A stretch of 64,000 bases of DNA, from contig MPNW01000093.1 in assembly GCA_011800805.1 (NCBI GenBank), positions 89,024-153,023 on the forward strand, in the 5' to 3' direction. The stretch comes from Hirudo medicinalis. Lineage: Eukaryota > Annelida > Clitellata > Hirudinida > Hirudinidae. Below the pieces are notes generated by a model that worked only from the letters and a program-made list of their open reading frames with translations, made no database searches and was not told the origin of the DNA. The position numbers were made by a program, and so were the translations under genes. Below are positions 48,796 through 59,803 of this stretch, piece after piece. How positions within the stretch are numbered: the stretch's first letter is position 1; each line of letters starts with the position of its first letter.

Positions 48796-50446
48796 GGCGA
48801 AATGAATTTAGTAATAATAACCTCGAAAATTTAAAATAACAAATTATCTCCTAGAAGAGATAAAGCTCAGCTCATTAAACGAAAGGCTTTTTCAATTTTT
48901 CTTTCGTCCGAAACCCAAAGCAACACTGTTGACAAAACAATGTGACAGGTGAGCTTAACTTTTGCAGCCCATATTTTACCTGCTAAATGTAATAATTTTA
49001 TGCTACCAACAAAATTTAAAAACAATACTTATTGATAAACTATTCAAACAACATAAAATTAAAATAATTACATAATAATATATTACATTAATTTATTATT
49101 CCACGCTAATGTGAAAGATTGGCATCAAAACCCGCAGGAGGTTGGCCGAAAGGGTTGCTTTCTTACATACGGCGGTAATAACAACAGTCGTAATGGGTCG
49201 TGTCCACAACCCAGCCTGCACCGCCAGGGAGCGCCCTCGGGTAGAGGCGCTAAACAAATTAATTAAAAAAGTACCTTCACATCCTGTTCGGATATATAAG
49301 GCACTCAAAATATCTGATGAATACAAATACAAAGAAAGCCCTCATTTTTGGTTGTAATCATGCTTCGCTTATCAACCAAATCTCTGGAAGTCCAATGTTG
49401 CTAAGCTCACTATCTCTAAATAATGTAGTGGTCATTAATTTGTAAGTAATATTCCACAATTCCCTAATATATCAGAAATACTGGTATTTCAAATCCGCAA
49501 TTTGTGATAACAACGAAATAATTTTAATTGAATCCTAATAATTGAAGCTAATAAAAGACGTGAGCAATGCTTATGTAATAAGTCTTGACGTGACTATTAT
49601 AAATACAATATTGCAAAATATTGCAGGAAAATAGGACATGCCGGAGGGAAGTGTTCCCGCTGATGGTGTGGTTCAAGTATGGAGACCTCACTCTCGGCCA
49701 CTACGTCAGGACCCCCTTAACCAACAAGTGAAAATCAAACGTAAATAGTTGACATTTTCAATCAATCACGTTGTTGATTTTCTGTGAATTTTTTTTACCG
49801 CCTTCAAATTCATCGTAAATATCCTCTTAAAAATTACTGATTGATTGAAATTAACTTAATAGTAATAGTAAAATATATTATAACAATAATTAATTACTAA
49901 ATAATAAGTAACATTAATTATTTAAGAACATTAATTATTTTATTATTTAAAATCTTATAATATATATTTACTTTATTGTTACTTTATTGTTTATTTGCAC
50001 AATATCTAAACAATGATTTGGATCATTTGGTTTATAGGCTTTTTTGAATGACTAACGGCTGATGAAACGACTGTCATAAACTCAAAGTGTCAAATGCAGA
50101 TGTTAACTGATTGATCTTCGTGCAGCAGGAGCACCTGTCACACAGTCACAACAACGCAGTGACCTCCATTCTTAAAATTTGCATCTTTTGGAGGAATTTA
50201 TTAGGCATTACAATTAAATTACATAAATCAACCAAGAATCTGGAATCTGGAATGGACACACAACAATGAAACGCACTTCCACTCAGCATTTCCTTAAATA
50301 ATTATATGAAAATAAAATGTTTTTAGTAAAAAATGTTCAAAAATAAATCGGCGGATGAAACCCACAATTTACATTATTCGACAAACTTCGAAAATATTCT
50401 TCTGCTTTGTAAGTGAGATAAAATAAATAATCAGATTATAGAAACA
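48796..50446. other. Spacer between the ankyrin/death gene and IFT54
   Basis: Carries the SINE copy at 49100-49310 and AT-rich simple DNA (49850-49990). No exon recognised. The ankyrin/death promoter should lie near its left end. Confidence 0.5.
49100..49310 (+). mobile_element. tRNA-derived SINE copy
   Basis: A-box-like TGGCCGAAAGG at 49143-49153. A degenerate B box (GTGTCCACAACCC) is at 49200-49212. Family blocks follow: CAGCCTGCACCGCCAGGGAGCGCCCTCGGG split across 49213-49245, and the 3' block TTCACATCCTGTTCGGATATATAAGGCACTC ending near 49310 (given as family landmarks). It is the longest copy in the window. Confidence 0.65.
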
Positions 50447-53400
50447 CTAACTCTTCATCACCGATGCCAACATGGCATTCAATTTCTTATCATTTGTGAG
50501 AATGTTATTTTTAACAGCAGAAATTTGATCTAATTGTTCAGAAATTGAGATCTCCAGATCTTTGAATTGTGCTCTCAATGGCTCAAGAATGGCTTCAGTT
50601 TTACTGTAAGAAAAGAATATCTAAATTCAATCACAAGCCCTGTCAATCATCCGACAAACAGTAATGTATCAATCGGTTGTTTATCAATCACCTCCTTTCT
50701 TCACTCAGCAGTTTCCTGTTGTGCTTTGTTTCTTCTGCCCACATGTTCATCTCCTTCAACATGGAGTCCATGTCCTCCTGCAAAAAATCCAAAGTCTTTC
50801 CGAGGGGGTTGATGTTCCTCGTCGTGCCTTGGATGAGGGAGCGAATCTTTTCAATTTCCTTCAACATGAGCTGTCTTTCCTTCACCTTAGAGGCTTCAAC
50901 CACACCTTCCGAGTGTTCCTGAGATGATGATGGTGATGGTGATGTTGATGATGATGATGATGATGATGTTGATGTTGATGATGATGTTGATGTTGATGGT
51001 GATGATGATGATGATGATGATGATGTTGATGTTGATGATGATGTTGATGTTGATGGTGATGATGATGATGATGATGATGACGACGACGACGATGATGATG
51101 ATGTAATGGTGATCTCTTAAAATTAAAATCTCAAATCCAACTCTCACTATTTCAGTCTTCTTGGCATAATTGGTGTTTGTTTCTAATTCTTTTTTTGTGT
51201 CCAAAATCTTCTTCACTAGAATTCCTGAAGGAATGGTTGAATCATTGGAATGGGTAACATTCTTTTAGCATTTAAATGCATAAGCTTAATGACCCAAGCC
51301 ACATCCATTGAATGATTGCCAATGAATAATCAATTGAGGATTTACATATTCATTAATTGTAATTACCAACCATGATCTCCCTCGATAGCTTCATTCTGGA
51401 GACCTTCTGCTTCTTGCTTCATCCACTGTTCGTTGGTGTCTTCCTTCACAATGAAGTCATCATCATCTTCACCATCTGAGCCTATTTTCTTGTCAATGAT
51501 GACATTGTTGTTCAACTTGCTGCTACTGAAGACATTGAATGATTTGACTTGCAGAATAGGAGATGAATGTAATAACAATGATGCTACTGCTGATAATGAT
51601 GATGACGATAATGATAACAATAACAATAATAATAATAATACAGAATATCATTTTATAAAACCAAAAGTTATAGTTAATAATAGTTATTAATTTGAATGAA
51701 CCACAAACATTTCCTCCTGTGTATCTTCTTTCTTCCTTGGTTTTGGAGGAGCAGGCCTGGCACTGCTAGCTCGTTCTGGTTGTGAGCTCCTAACAAATTG
51801 TTAAAAGTAACAAATTTATAGAAAATTAATTTCAATAAGTTAGCACTAACATTAGTTATTTATTAATTAATTAATTAATTTATTTATTTATTAAGGCGTT
51901 TCAAATCACCTTGATTTACTGGCACTAGCAGGTGGTTTTGCAGCTACTTGGTTAGAATTCTCAACTGAAAAAAGTTATTAAAATGGTCAGCAATCCATCG
52001 CGTTCCTTTGTTGACATTAACTTTGGCAGAAACTAATCAATCAGAATCTAAATAAAACTTCAAATGAAGACTTAAAAATGAATTTTAAAACTTCAAAATA
52101 TAACATAAACATGAAAAAATGAAAACTGAACTGAAGCCACTTAAAATGCTGACTGACAACAAAATTCCACACAACTGCAAAATTGTTTGTTCTGTTTGAT
52201 TGATTTTTAATTCATTTATTTAGCAAGTTCAGGTTTGTATTTCTTCCTAAATTGTGAAGTGCAATTGTCTCATTGCTTGAGACAAAACATTTCTACCTTT
52301 AATAATTTGTTGCCTCGGTCTTTTAGCAGAAGAAGGTCTCGTCATAATTTTCATCTGACAAACATTCAATCGACAAAAACCACTCAACTATCCATGGATG
52401 ATAAGAATTTTAAGAAATTAAAAATAGTAAGTAAGGAATATTGAACCAAAACTCAAAACAAAAGCAAAAAATGAATGCCAAGAAAAAAGTAACGAAATCA
52501 ATAATTTTCATGACTTGCAACTGACCATCATCAATTTTCACTGCTGACTGCTTGTGACAAACAAAATTCAAATTTCAATGCATCAGCTGCAATCAGCAAA
52601 GTTAACTATAATCAACCTCATTCTTTCTTTCTTCCTCCTCCACTGTTTTATTCATTCTCTCTCCATCCTCCCTTCTCGAGTGCCTCTTCCTCTCGTGTTT
52701 ACCGTCGTCATCGTCGTCACCACGTCTTCTACTCCTGTGTCTCTCACTGCCTCCACGTTTGTCGCCTTCATCTTTCTTTTCCTTAATTCTCTCTTCACTT
52801 CTTTCATGTCTTCTGCCTTCTTTCTTAGGTTCCTTCTTTCTGTCATCATCTTCCTGTTTACTTTTGTCCCTCTTCTTGTGTCTGTCATCTTCGTGATGTC
52901 TTTCTTCATCATTTTTGCTTCTATGCCTCCTCTCCTGCAAAATTTCATCTTTTAAATTGCTGTTGATCTCCAAGGTGCATTTCAAACCTTTTTACTTGGA
53001 GAGCTCTCTTTGTTATGTTTTTCTCTACTATCCTGCAATCATGCTACAAGTTCTTTTAAATACTCCAGAATATAAAACAAAATATTATAATATGCATCAG
53101 TGCACGACTGCAATAGCAAAGACTATCAATAAAAACCTTTTCATCTCTTTTGTGTTTTGATGATTCTTTCTTGTTCTTAGCGGCTTCGTCATCTGGTCTC
53201 AACACTCTCTGCACATACTCGTCATTGTCGATCTGTAAACTTTATTACTGAATACAAGCCCCTTCAAATTAGTGCTGTGAACACATGTAGTTAACCTTTT
53301 TATTAATAGCCTCGGCAAGCATCTGCAACATTTCATTAGTTTTCTCAGGTTCACTCCCAGATATTATTCGGGAAGGACGTGCAGACAAAGTTTTTCCAAG

Positions 53401-53858
53401 AACTAGAGCTGTTCAGCAAAATTTCAAAAAAATTAAAAAAATTTACATGACCTGTACAATCTCAACCGCTCACATATCATGTCAATGACTTTTTGTAAAA
53501 AAACAATTTTGGCCTCTTTTTCCTGTAATTCGTATTGTTAATTTTAAAAATTATTTGATTATACAATCTTAGCTAATACAAACTTTGACATTATCGGAAT
53601 TCATTTCGGTGTCAGCAAATAACCCATTCATGAAGCCTGTAGTTTTTATGACCTTTAAGAATTAAACATTTAAAAATATAAAATCGTACTCAAATTTTAA
53701 CAAAATGCGAATTACAAACCGAAGTCATGATGTCGTGCAGAAATCGGAAAGGAGGTTTGCTCAAAAGCTTTTCAGTCATTGGAGGTTTCTTAATTATTTT
53801 CCCGAGACTATCTTGTGTTTTTTTTTATTATGTTGGCGTCAATTATTTGAACGCTCAT
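50447..53858 (-). CDS. TRAF3IP1: Intraflagellar transport protein 54 / TRAF3-interacting protein 1
   Basis: Fifteen exons, about 556 residues: 53720-53858, 53584-53652, 53474-53522, 53296-53408, 53137-53232, 52989-53033, 52617-52934, 52515-52547, 52297-52354, 51910-51964, 51709-51789, 51371-51525, 51148-51224, 50692-50918, 50447-50603. IFT54 is an IFT-B subunit needed for ciliogenesis and binds tubulin/microtubules. Exons 1-4 encode the CH-like N-terminus: [51 protein letters not shown]. Exons 5-7 are the charged Lys/Glu/Arg linker. Exons 9-12 hold RPSSAKRP and [11 protein letters not shown] and acidic GEDDDDFIV. Exons 13-15 encode the coiled coil ([32 protein letters not shown]). Frame is maintained only if the A9 run at 53826-53818 in exon 1 is eight A; as sequenced the start [11 protein letters not shown] is out of frame with TQDSLGK. 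An internal Met (MTEKLL) is the next in-frame start. Domain boundaries are approximate. Confidence 0.92.
50923..51103. repeat. (TGA)n / TGATGT microsatellite in IFT54 intron
   Basis: About 180 bp of GATGAT with regularly spaced GTTGATGTTGAT blocks, repeated twice as a higher-order unit of about 60 bp. It abuts the splice acceptor of IFT54 exon 14 (exon begins at 50918). Confidence 0.95.
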
Positions 53859-54865
53859 TTTTGACAGATATCCAAAAACTAAACGGATAAAAATAGTCCA
53901 AATGCTACTGTGCTAACAAGTGGAATTTCAATTGTATTCGTTGTCATAGCAACACGCCATAGATTCATTAGTTACATCTGTTATCAAATGTTTTTGATAT
54001 TTTATTTAAAGTTAAAAAGTAAAAGCTAATAATTTTTTTACAATATTTTGTTTAGAAAGTGGTATTCGTAGGTGGTATTTGTAGGTTCTATTTGTGTTCC
54101 TTGTTCAGCATTTAATTCTAAATTAAGCAAGCGCTTACACGTCAGAGAGCTCAAACGTTGATTAAATGTTATTTATTATCATTAATTGGTGTCGACAGCA
54201 TGCACATTAAATAAAAATGCTTCTATAATTTAAAAAATTGAAAAGTAGAGTTACTTTAAGGCAACAGAATGTTGTTGCTATTAAATCGTGAAACATTTCC
54301 TCCCTGTTCATCACTTTGATCTTCACAAGCGACTGATCCCTAATAACTGTTACCTTATCGACACATCATGAAGGAATACATATTATGTCTGACCGTAATG
54401 GCGCCTTATAAATCATCATCTTCGCCGTCGATGCAAATATTATAATAACAACATTAGAATACCACTGCCATTTGTAATTTAATGGTTTTAAAGTACTTTA
54501 TTAACATTTGCAGTAATAATTCAGTTCTTATTATTGTCATGCATTTATATTTGCGTTTATTGGAATAAGGATTTATTTCCTGAAATGTATTTACATTTCC
54601 TAATACAATGGAAATGGATGAGGATAATATATTAAAGGGTGACATTCAAAAGTCTCGGGTCCATTAATAACAGAAACACCAGCTTTTAGCGGATGTAACA
54701 AAATACGTCTGAATGTTGTTGAATGCGATTTAATAAAATAAATATTGCTCTGTTTATGTAAACAAATCACTTCAGAGCAAACATACACCTCCTTAATTGA
54801 GGCGATTCCTGCACTGGGATGCTCATGGTGCATCTAAAAATGCTTTCAATTTGTCTTTGTGGCAC

Positions 54866-54876
54866 AATGGTGGTTA

Positions 54877-54910
<34 letters not shown>

Positions 54911-54922
54911 GGTGATGATGAT
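54866..54922. repeat. (TGA)/(TGG) microsatellite
   Basis: GATGATGATGATGATGG followed by GGTGGTGGTGG and GATGATGATG. Confidence 0.9.
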
Positions 54923-56055
54923 GTAACAAAAAATGTAGTTTTCCGTCTGATTTACTGAGAGTTTGTTACTGGTTACTATGAGGATCCTAAGATGAACAAC
55001 ACTTGAGTTTATGAGTCGATTTTTACGAACATAAAAACTGCAGGTTGTGTTGACGTGAAGTCAATTAATTTTCGGTTTTATTAAGGTAATTAATTAAGGT
55101 TTAATTGCTTCGTCACCGACCGAACTTTCAGCCGAACTTTAAGTCGAGAAAATAAATTGTTGTAATGGAGAAAATGATCGAGAAGTGAGTTGTTGGAGCA
55201 AAACTCCCGGCACGTTGTTGAGCAGGAATGATGGAGGTTGTTGTTGGAGTATAAAAACAGGGAGGAGATTCAAGAGTTCTCTCGTGTCAACAATAAAAAC
55301 ATTTTCGTGGATGTAAATTCTTCTCAGTTTGTAAACATCTGCTGCTCTGTTGCCATCTTTGAAACTGTTAGTACATGTTGAATGGTGCTCATTAATTCAT
55401 CTATTCTATTCTACATGGTTTTTTTTTAAATAGGTTTGCGCAGATATTTCAACATATTTCACTTTTATGCTTCATTGTATTAATTTATGCAACAAACTGT
55501 AACAAATTATTTAACAAAATGCTAGAAAAGTATTCACTTAAAATTTCTCCGAGATGGAATAAAAAAAAAAGAATTATTAATCAAGGAAGAGTCAATTTAT
55601 TATCGAGAAACGGTTGTTTATGACTACGTAAACTTGTTTCATTGTGGGCTGATCCCTGAGGCACTGCAATCTCTGACCAACCCGCATGAGTGGCCAGGGT
55701 AATCCCGCGTTCGACCCCTTTGTCCAAATATAAGTTTAACAGCAGCATCGTTAGCTGGAGGGTAGGACATAGTTATTCTAGAAATTGGTAGCATGTTGAA
55801 TTTTTATTCAAAATACTTGTTTGTAATTGTTAATTAAGCATGAGTAACAGGTATGCATTTGTAGACTCAATTCTCAACCAAACGAATTTAATGATTTCTT
55901 AAATAAACTATAAAATGTGTGTAAACTATAAAATATATTGACGTGTTACTTAATAATCGTTACTTTATGAAGGTGCGCGTTTTATGCGAAAACATCTCTT
56001 TGTGGAATGAATGTTCGCGTTTTCCTGGCAATCGTTGGCTTAGGAACAGACGGTG

Positions 56056-56190
56056 AAATCATCAGCATCAGCATCATCATCATTATCTTCCTCCTCCTCC
56101 TCCTCATTATCATCATCATCATCACCACCATCATCATCATCATCCTCATTATCACAATCCTCATCATCATCATTCTCATCTTCACGTCAT
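56056..56190. repeat. (ATC)n/(TCC)n microsatellite
   Basis: Mixed CATCATCATC, TCCTCCTCC and ATCACCACC triplets over about 135 bp. Opposite-strand poly-Met and poly-Ile frames here are artefacts of the repeat. Confidence 0.9.
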
Positions 56191-56703
56191 CATGACGATG
56201 TTTCTTGACCTTGAACTTGGTCTACGTGAACGCTGATTGGCCGATGTGGCGGTCACACAAGTTGTTTATCCGATAGAAACCGTCGCTTAGCTATTTATAG
56301 AAGTCTAAGTTCTACTGTCCCTTTTTATTGGCAGAAACATTAACATATTTAAATTGTTCGATACTTGCTATTATTAAATGGGCAAAACATTCTGTTCGCA
56401 ATTCTTTGAGGACCTCTGAAGATGGAAAGTTGAAATCTGAGGACCTGATCGATCCTTGAATACCCCGGATGCAGAACTTTGAAAGGACACGTTGAAAATA
56501 TCGAAGATGTTGACAGGATATCGAAGAATATCGAACGAGTTGATGACAACGTGTCCTCGTAAAATATCGTCAGGCGTCACAATCTTTTCAATCAACTTCA
56601 ACCTCATTACAACTCAATGACCGGTTATTTGTAAATAAACATGAATAATTTTCTAGGATTGTTGGCCAAGTGATGGGCGGGCGGTTTTTGCACCTAACTC
56701 CAT

Positions 56704-56793
56704 CCCTATCACTACCTCACCCCTATCCCTACCCCTAACCCAACCCAACCCTATCCCTACCCCTAACCCAACCCAACCCTATCCACACCCCTA
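56704..56793. repeat. C-rich minisatellite resembling degenerate telomere repeats
   Basis: Alternating CCCTAACCC, CAACCC, CTATCCC and TACCCC hexamer-like units, about three copies of a roughly 29-bp unit (ACCCAACCCTATCCCTACCCCTA...). Confidence 0.8.
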
Positions 56794-56950
56794 ACCCCAA
56801 CTCATGACCCTGGAAATCCACGTGGAACTGATAAAATTTGCTCCTTGTGAGTTGGCTTTTGCATGTCACTTCTCCAGGTATCACTTTGTAGCACCAATTC
56901 AAACAATAATGTATTTATTTTGCAAAAGGACACATGGTAATTAAATTATG

Positions 56951-57080
56951 GGCGGACAGATGGATGGATGGATGGATGGATGGATAGATAGACGGACGGA
57001 CGGACGGACGGACGGATGGACGGATGGATGGATAGATAGACGGACGGACGGACGGACGGATGGACGGATGGATGGATGAT
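56951..57080. repeat. GGAT/AGAT/GGAC tetranucleotide array
   Basis: Compound tetranucleotide repeat. A block GGATAGATAGACGGACGGAC...GGATGGACGGAT occurs twice in tandem with a period near 56 bp, so the array itself has duplicated. Confidence 0.9.
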
Positions 57081-57399
57081 AAAAGCTTCCCTTAAGTTTG
57101 AAGTGGTATGTAGTGAAGTTCCATTGGATCACTAAATTAATATTAGGACTCATTATCATTAGATGGATGATGATTGATGGATGGATTTGTAGTGGATGGA
57201 TGGATGCATGATGTATTGATTGATGGTCCAGGTGGTACCCAATTGGAAGATTTATTTGGAAAGATAAACATTTCTCGTTAATGTTTGTTCCAGATAAAAT
57301 GTAAATAAATGTACGTAAGGAATCAAAACTTAAAATTTTAAAAGTCAGAATTAAAATTAATTAATAGTCCTATGAATGTCTCCTTTCTTGAGATTCAGG

Positions 57400-57440
57400 A
57401 GATGAATGAATGAATGAACGAACGAACGAATGAACGGATG
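57400..57440. repeat. GAAT/GAAC tetranucleotide array
   Basis: GAATGAATGAATGAACGAACGAACGAATGAACG. A related stretch occurs near 625-690. Confidence 0.8.
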
Positions 57441-57774
57441 AATGGATGTTAAAAATGCATGCATTTTCCTTTGAGAGAATGTGTTTGAATTATTATATTA
57501 ATTATTAATTATTATTATTATTATTATTATAATGAGAATTCAATTAATCCTTATTGACGTGTGTTTAGTTGACCTGTCGCTGTGTGACAGGTCAGGGTTA
57601 ATTACACTTTTCATTCCACATTATCTTCATTTAACCTGCCCATTAAAATTCAAATGTTTATTTAATATTCATAAACTCTCTCATTAATATTCAAATCTTT
57701 GTAGGCCTTCAGTGATTAATAATTAGCACAAACACCGAGGTAAACAACACCGATCATCAATCGTCATCGTCATC

Positions 57775-59089
57775 ATGGGAGGTTCTGAGTCGAGAATGTT
57801 GTGCCACAGAAACTCTAACAACAGCTTCAAGAGGCCAAAACATGAATTCCTAAGCGACCAAGAAAGAGCCAGTGTTTCGGCCACCTGGAAGAAGTGAGTG
57901 CGTGTGAGCGTATGTGTGTGTGTGTGTTCTTTATGTTCTCACAATAGCTATTGAAAGACTTCAACTTTTTGATGGTTAAAATCTATAGCTATTTCGTGTC
58001 ATGATATTGTTGGTTTTCAATACTAATGGTTAAATTTTATTATTAGCAGAATGCTTAAGGTGAAAAGACAAATTTTTAATGCATGTAATGATATTTTTTT
58101 ATTCCAAATCACTGCACCAACATTTAATCGCTGCAACCCTTAAAGCTCATATCTTCAATCTCAGAACATATATTATATCATTTGTCCTGATGAATTATGT
58201 TTTATCTTTTGGATTTTGTTTTGGAGGGTTTACAATCAGGCATCTNNNNNNNNNNNNNNNNNNNNNNNNNNNNNNNNNNNNNNNNNNNNNNNNNNNNNNN
58301 NNNNNNNNNNNNNNNNNNNNNNNNNNNNNNNNNNNNNNNNNNNNNNNNNNNNNNNNNNNNNNNNNNNNNNNNNNNNNNNNNNNNNNNNNNNNNNNNNNNN
58401 NNNNNNNNNNNNNNNNNNNNNNNNNNNNNNNNNNNNNNNNNNNNNNNNNNNNNNNNNNNNNNNNNNNNNNNNNNNNNNNNNNNNNNNNNNNNNNNNNNNN
58501 NNNNNNNNNNNNNNNNNNNNNNNNNNNNNNNNNNNNNNNNNNNNNNNNNNNNNNNNNNNNNNNNNNNNNNNNNNNNNNNNNNNNNNNNNNNNNNNNNNNN
58601 NNNNNNNNNNNNNNNNNNNNNNNNNNNNNNNNNNNNNNNNNNNNNNNNNNNNNNNNNNNNNNNNNNNNNNNNNNNNNNNNNNNNNNNNNNNNNNNNNNNN
58701 NNNNNNNNNNNNNNNNNNNNNNNNNNNNNNNNNNNNNNNNNNNNNNNNNNNNNNNNNNNNNNNNNNNNNNNNNNNNNNNNNNNNNNNNNNNNNNNNNNNN
58801 NNNNNNNNNGAATATTTTATGATATTTTATGATATAATAATAATAACAATATTATTATAATATTAATAATATTATAATTATTATAATTAATAATATTATA
58901 ATTATTAATAATAATAACAATATTATTATTATTGTTGTTATTGTTGCTGTTGTAATTTAAAAAAAAATTATATTTATATAATGTATATGTATTATATAAT
59001 TTTATTTTCTCGAATTTACTAACAAATAATAAGAAATCATGTGCAATTCATCCAGTTTTGCAGCTGATGATGATGCTGCTGATGATGAT

Positions 59090-59171
<82 letters not shown>

Positions 59172-59772
59172 TCATAACATTGAATTGCTTCCTCATTTCC
59201 TCTCCAAACATCCGATAATGTTGTTGAACACATAGGATGTCATGACCTAGGATCTAGGCATCTTGTGGTCTTGAGGCCTTGTGGTCTTGCGATGATCTTG
59301 TGATGCTTTGATGATGTGATGGAGGTGATGAATCGAACGACTCCTGAAAGATTCAAAGTAAGAATGTCGTGAAAACAATGAGACGAGAATGAAAGAGCAG
59401 CTCAATTATCTTAAGTGATGTTCGACGAGATAATTGTCCATTTATGTGGCGCCGAATTTCACGAGCAGCTCAAAGTGGGAGGTGAACACGAGACCTTTTG
59501 GACTGCAATCTCCGAGGAATTCACGATGATCAAAAGTTGTCCCGAATGTTAAACAAATTAATTATAATTACTTAAGTTTTTAAATGTTGGTAATAAATAA
59601 ATAAATAAATAAATAAATAAACAAGAATAAAATAAAAACAAACAATTTGTTAAACAGACGAGGTTTTCACGTTTTAATGTGTTTTATCAGTTTGTTCGCT
59701 CATTTGAAAATGATTACAAAGCACTTTGTTACAAATTCGATCGATGAAGCTCGCATGGTCATCATATTTTGC

Positions 59773-59803
<31 letters not shown>

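Larger units (their letters stand above)
53859..57774. other. Gene-poor spacer upstream of the globin gene
   Basis: No coding exon recognised. It contains TGA/ATC arrays (54866-54922, 56056-56190), a C-rich minisatellite (56704-56793), GGAT/GGAC arrays (56951-57080) and a GAAT/GAAC array (57400-57440). A tRNA-like segment lies near 55640-55725, with GCGTTCGACCCC resembling a B box. A TATA-like GTATAAAAACAG at 55249-55260 is followed by GGAGATTCAAGAG. Confidence 0.5.

Noticed and set aside
52554..52955. Plus-strand hydrophobic 133-codon ORF
   Set aside because: Antisense of the charged-repeat exon of IFT54; the hydrophobicity is a by-product of complementing Lys/Glu/Arg codons.
58079..58860. 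Plus-strand ORFs over 200 codons
   Set aside because: They consist mostly of unknown bases in the assembly gap.
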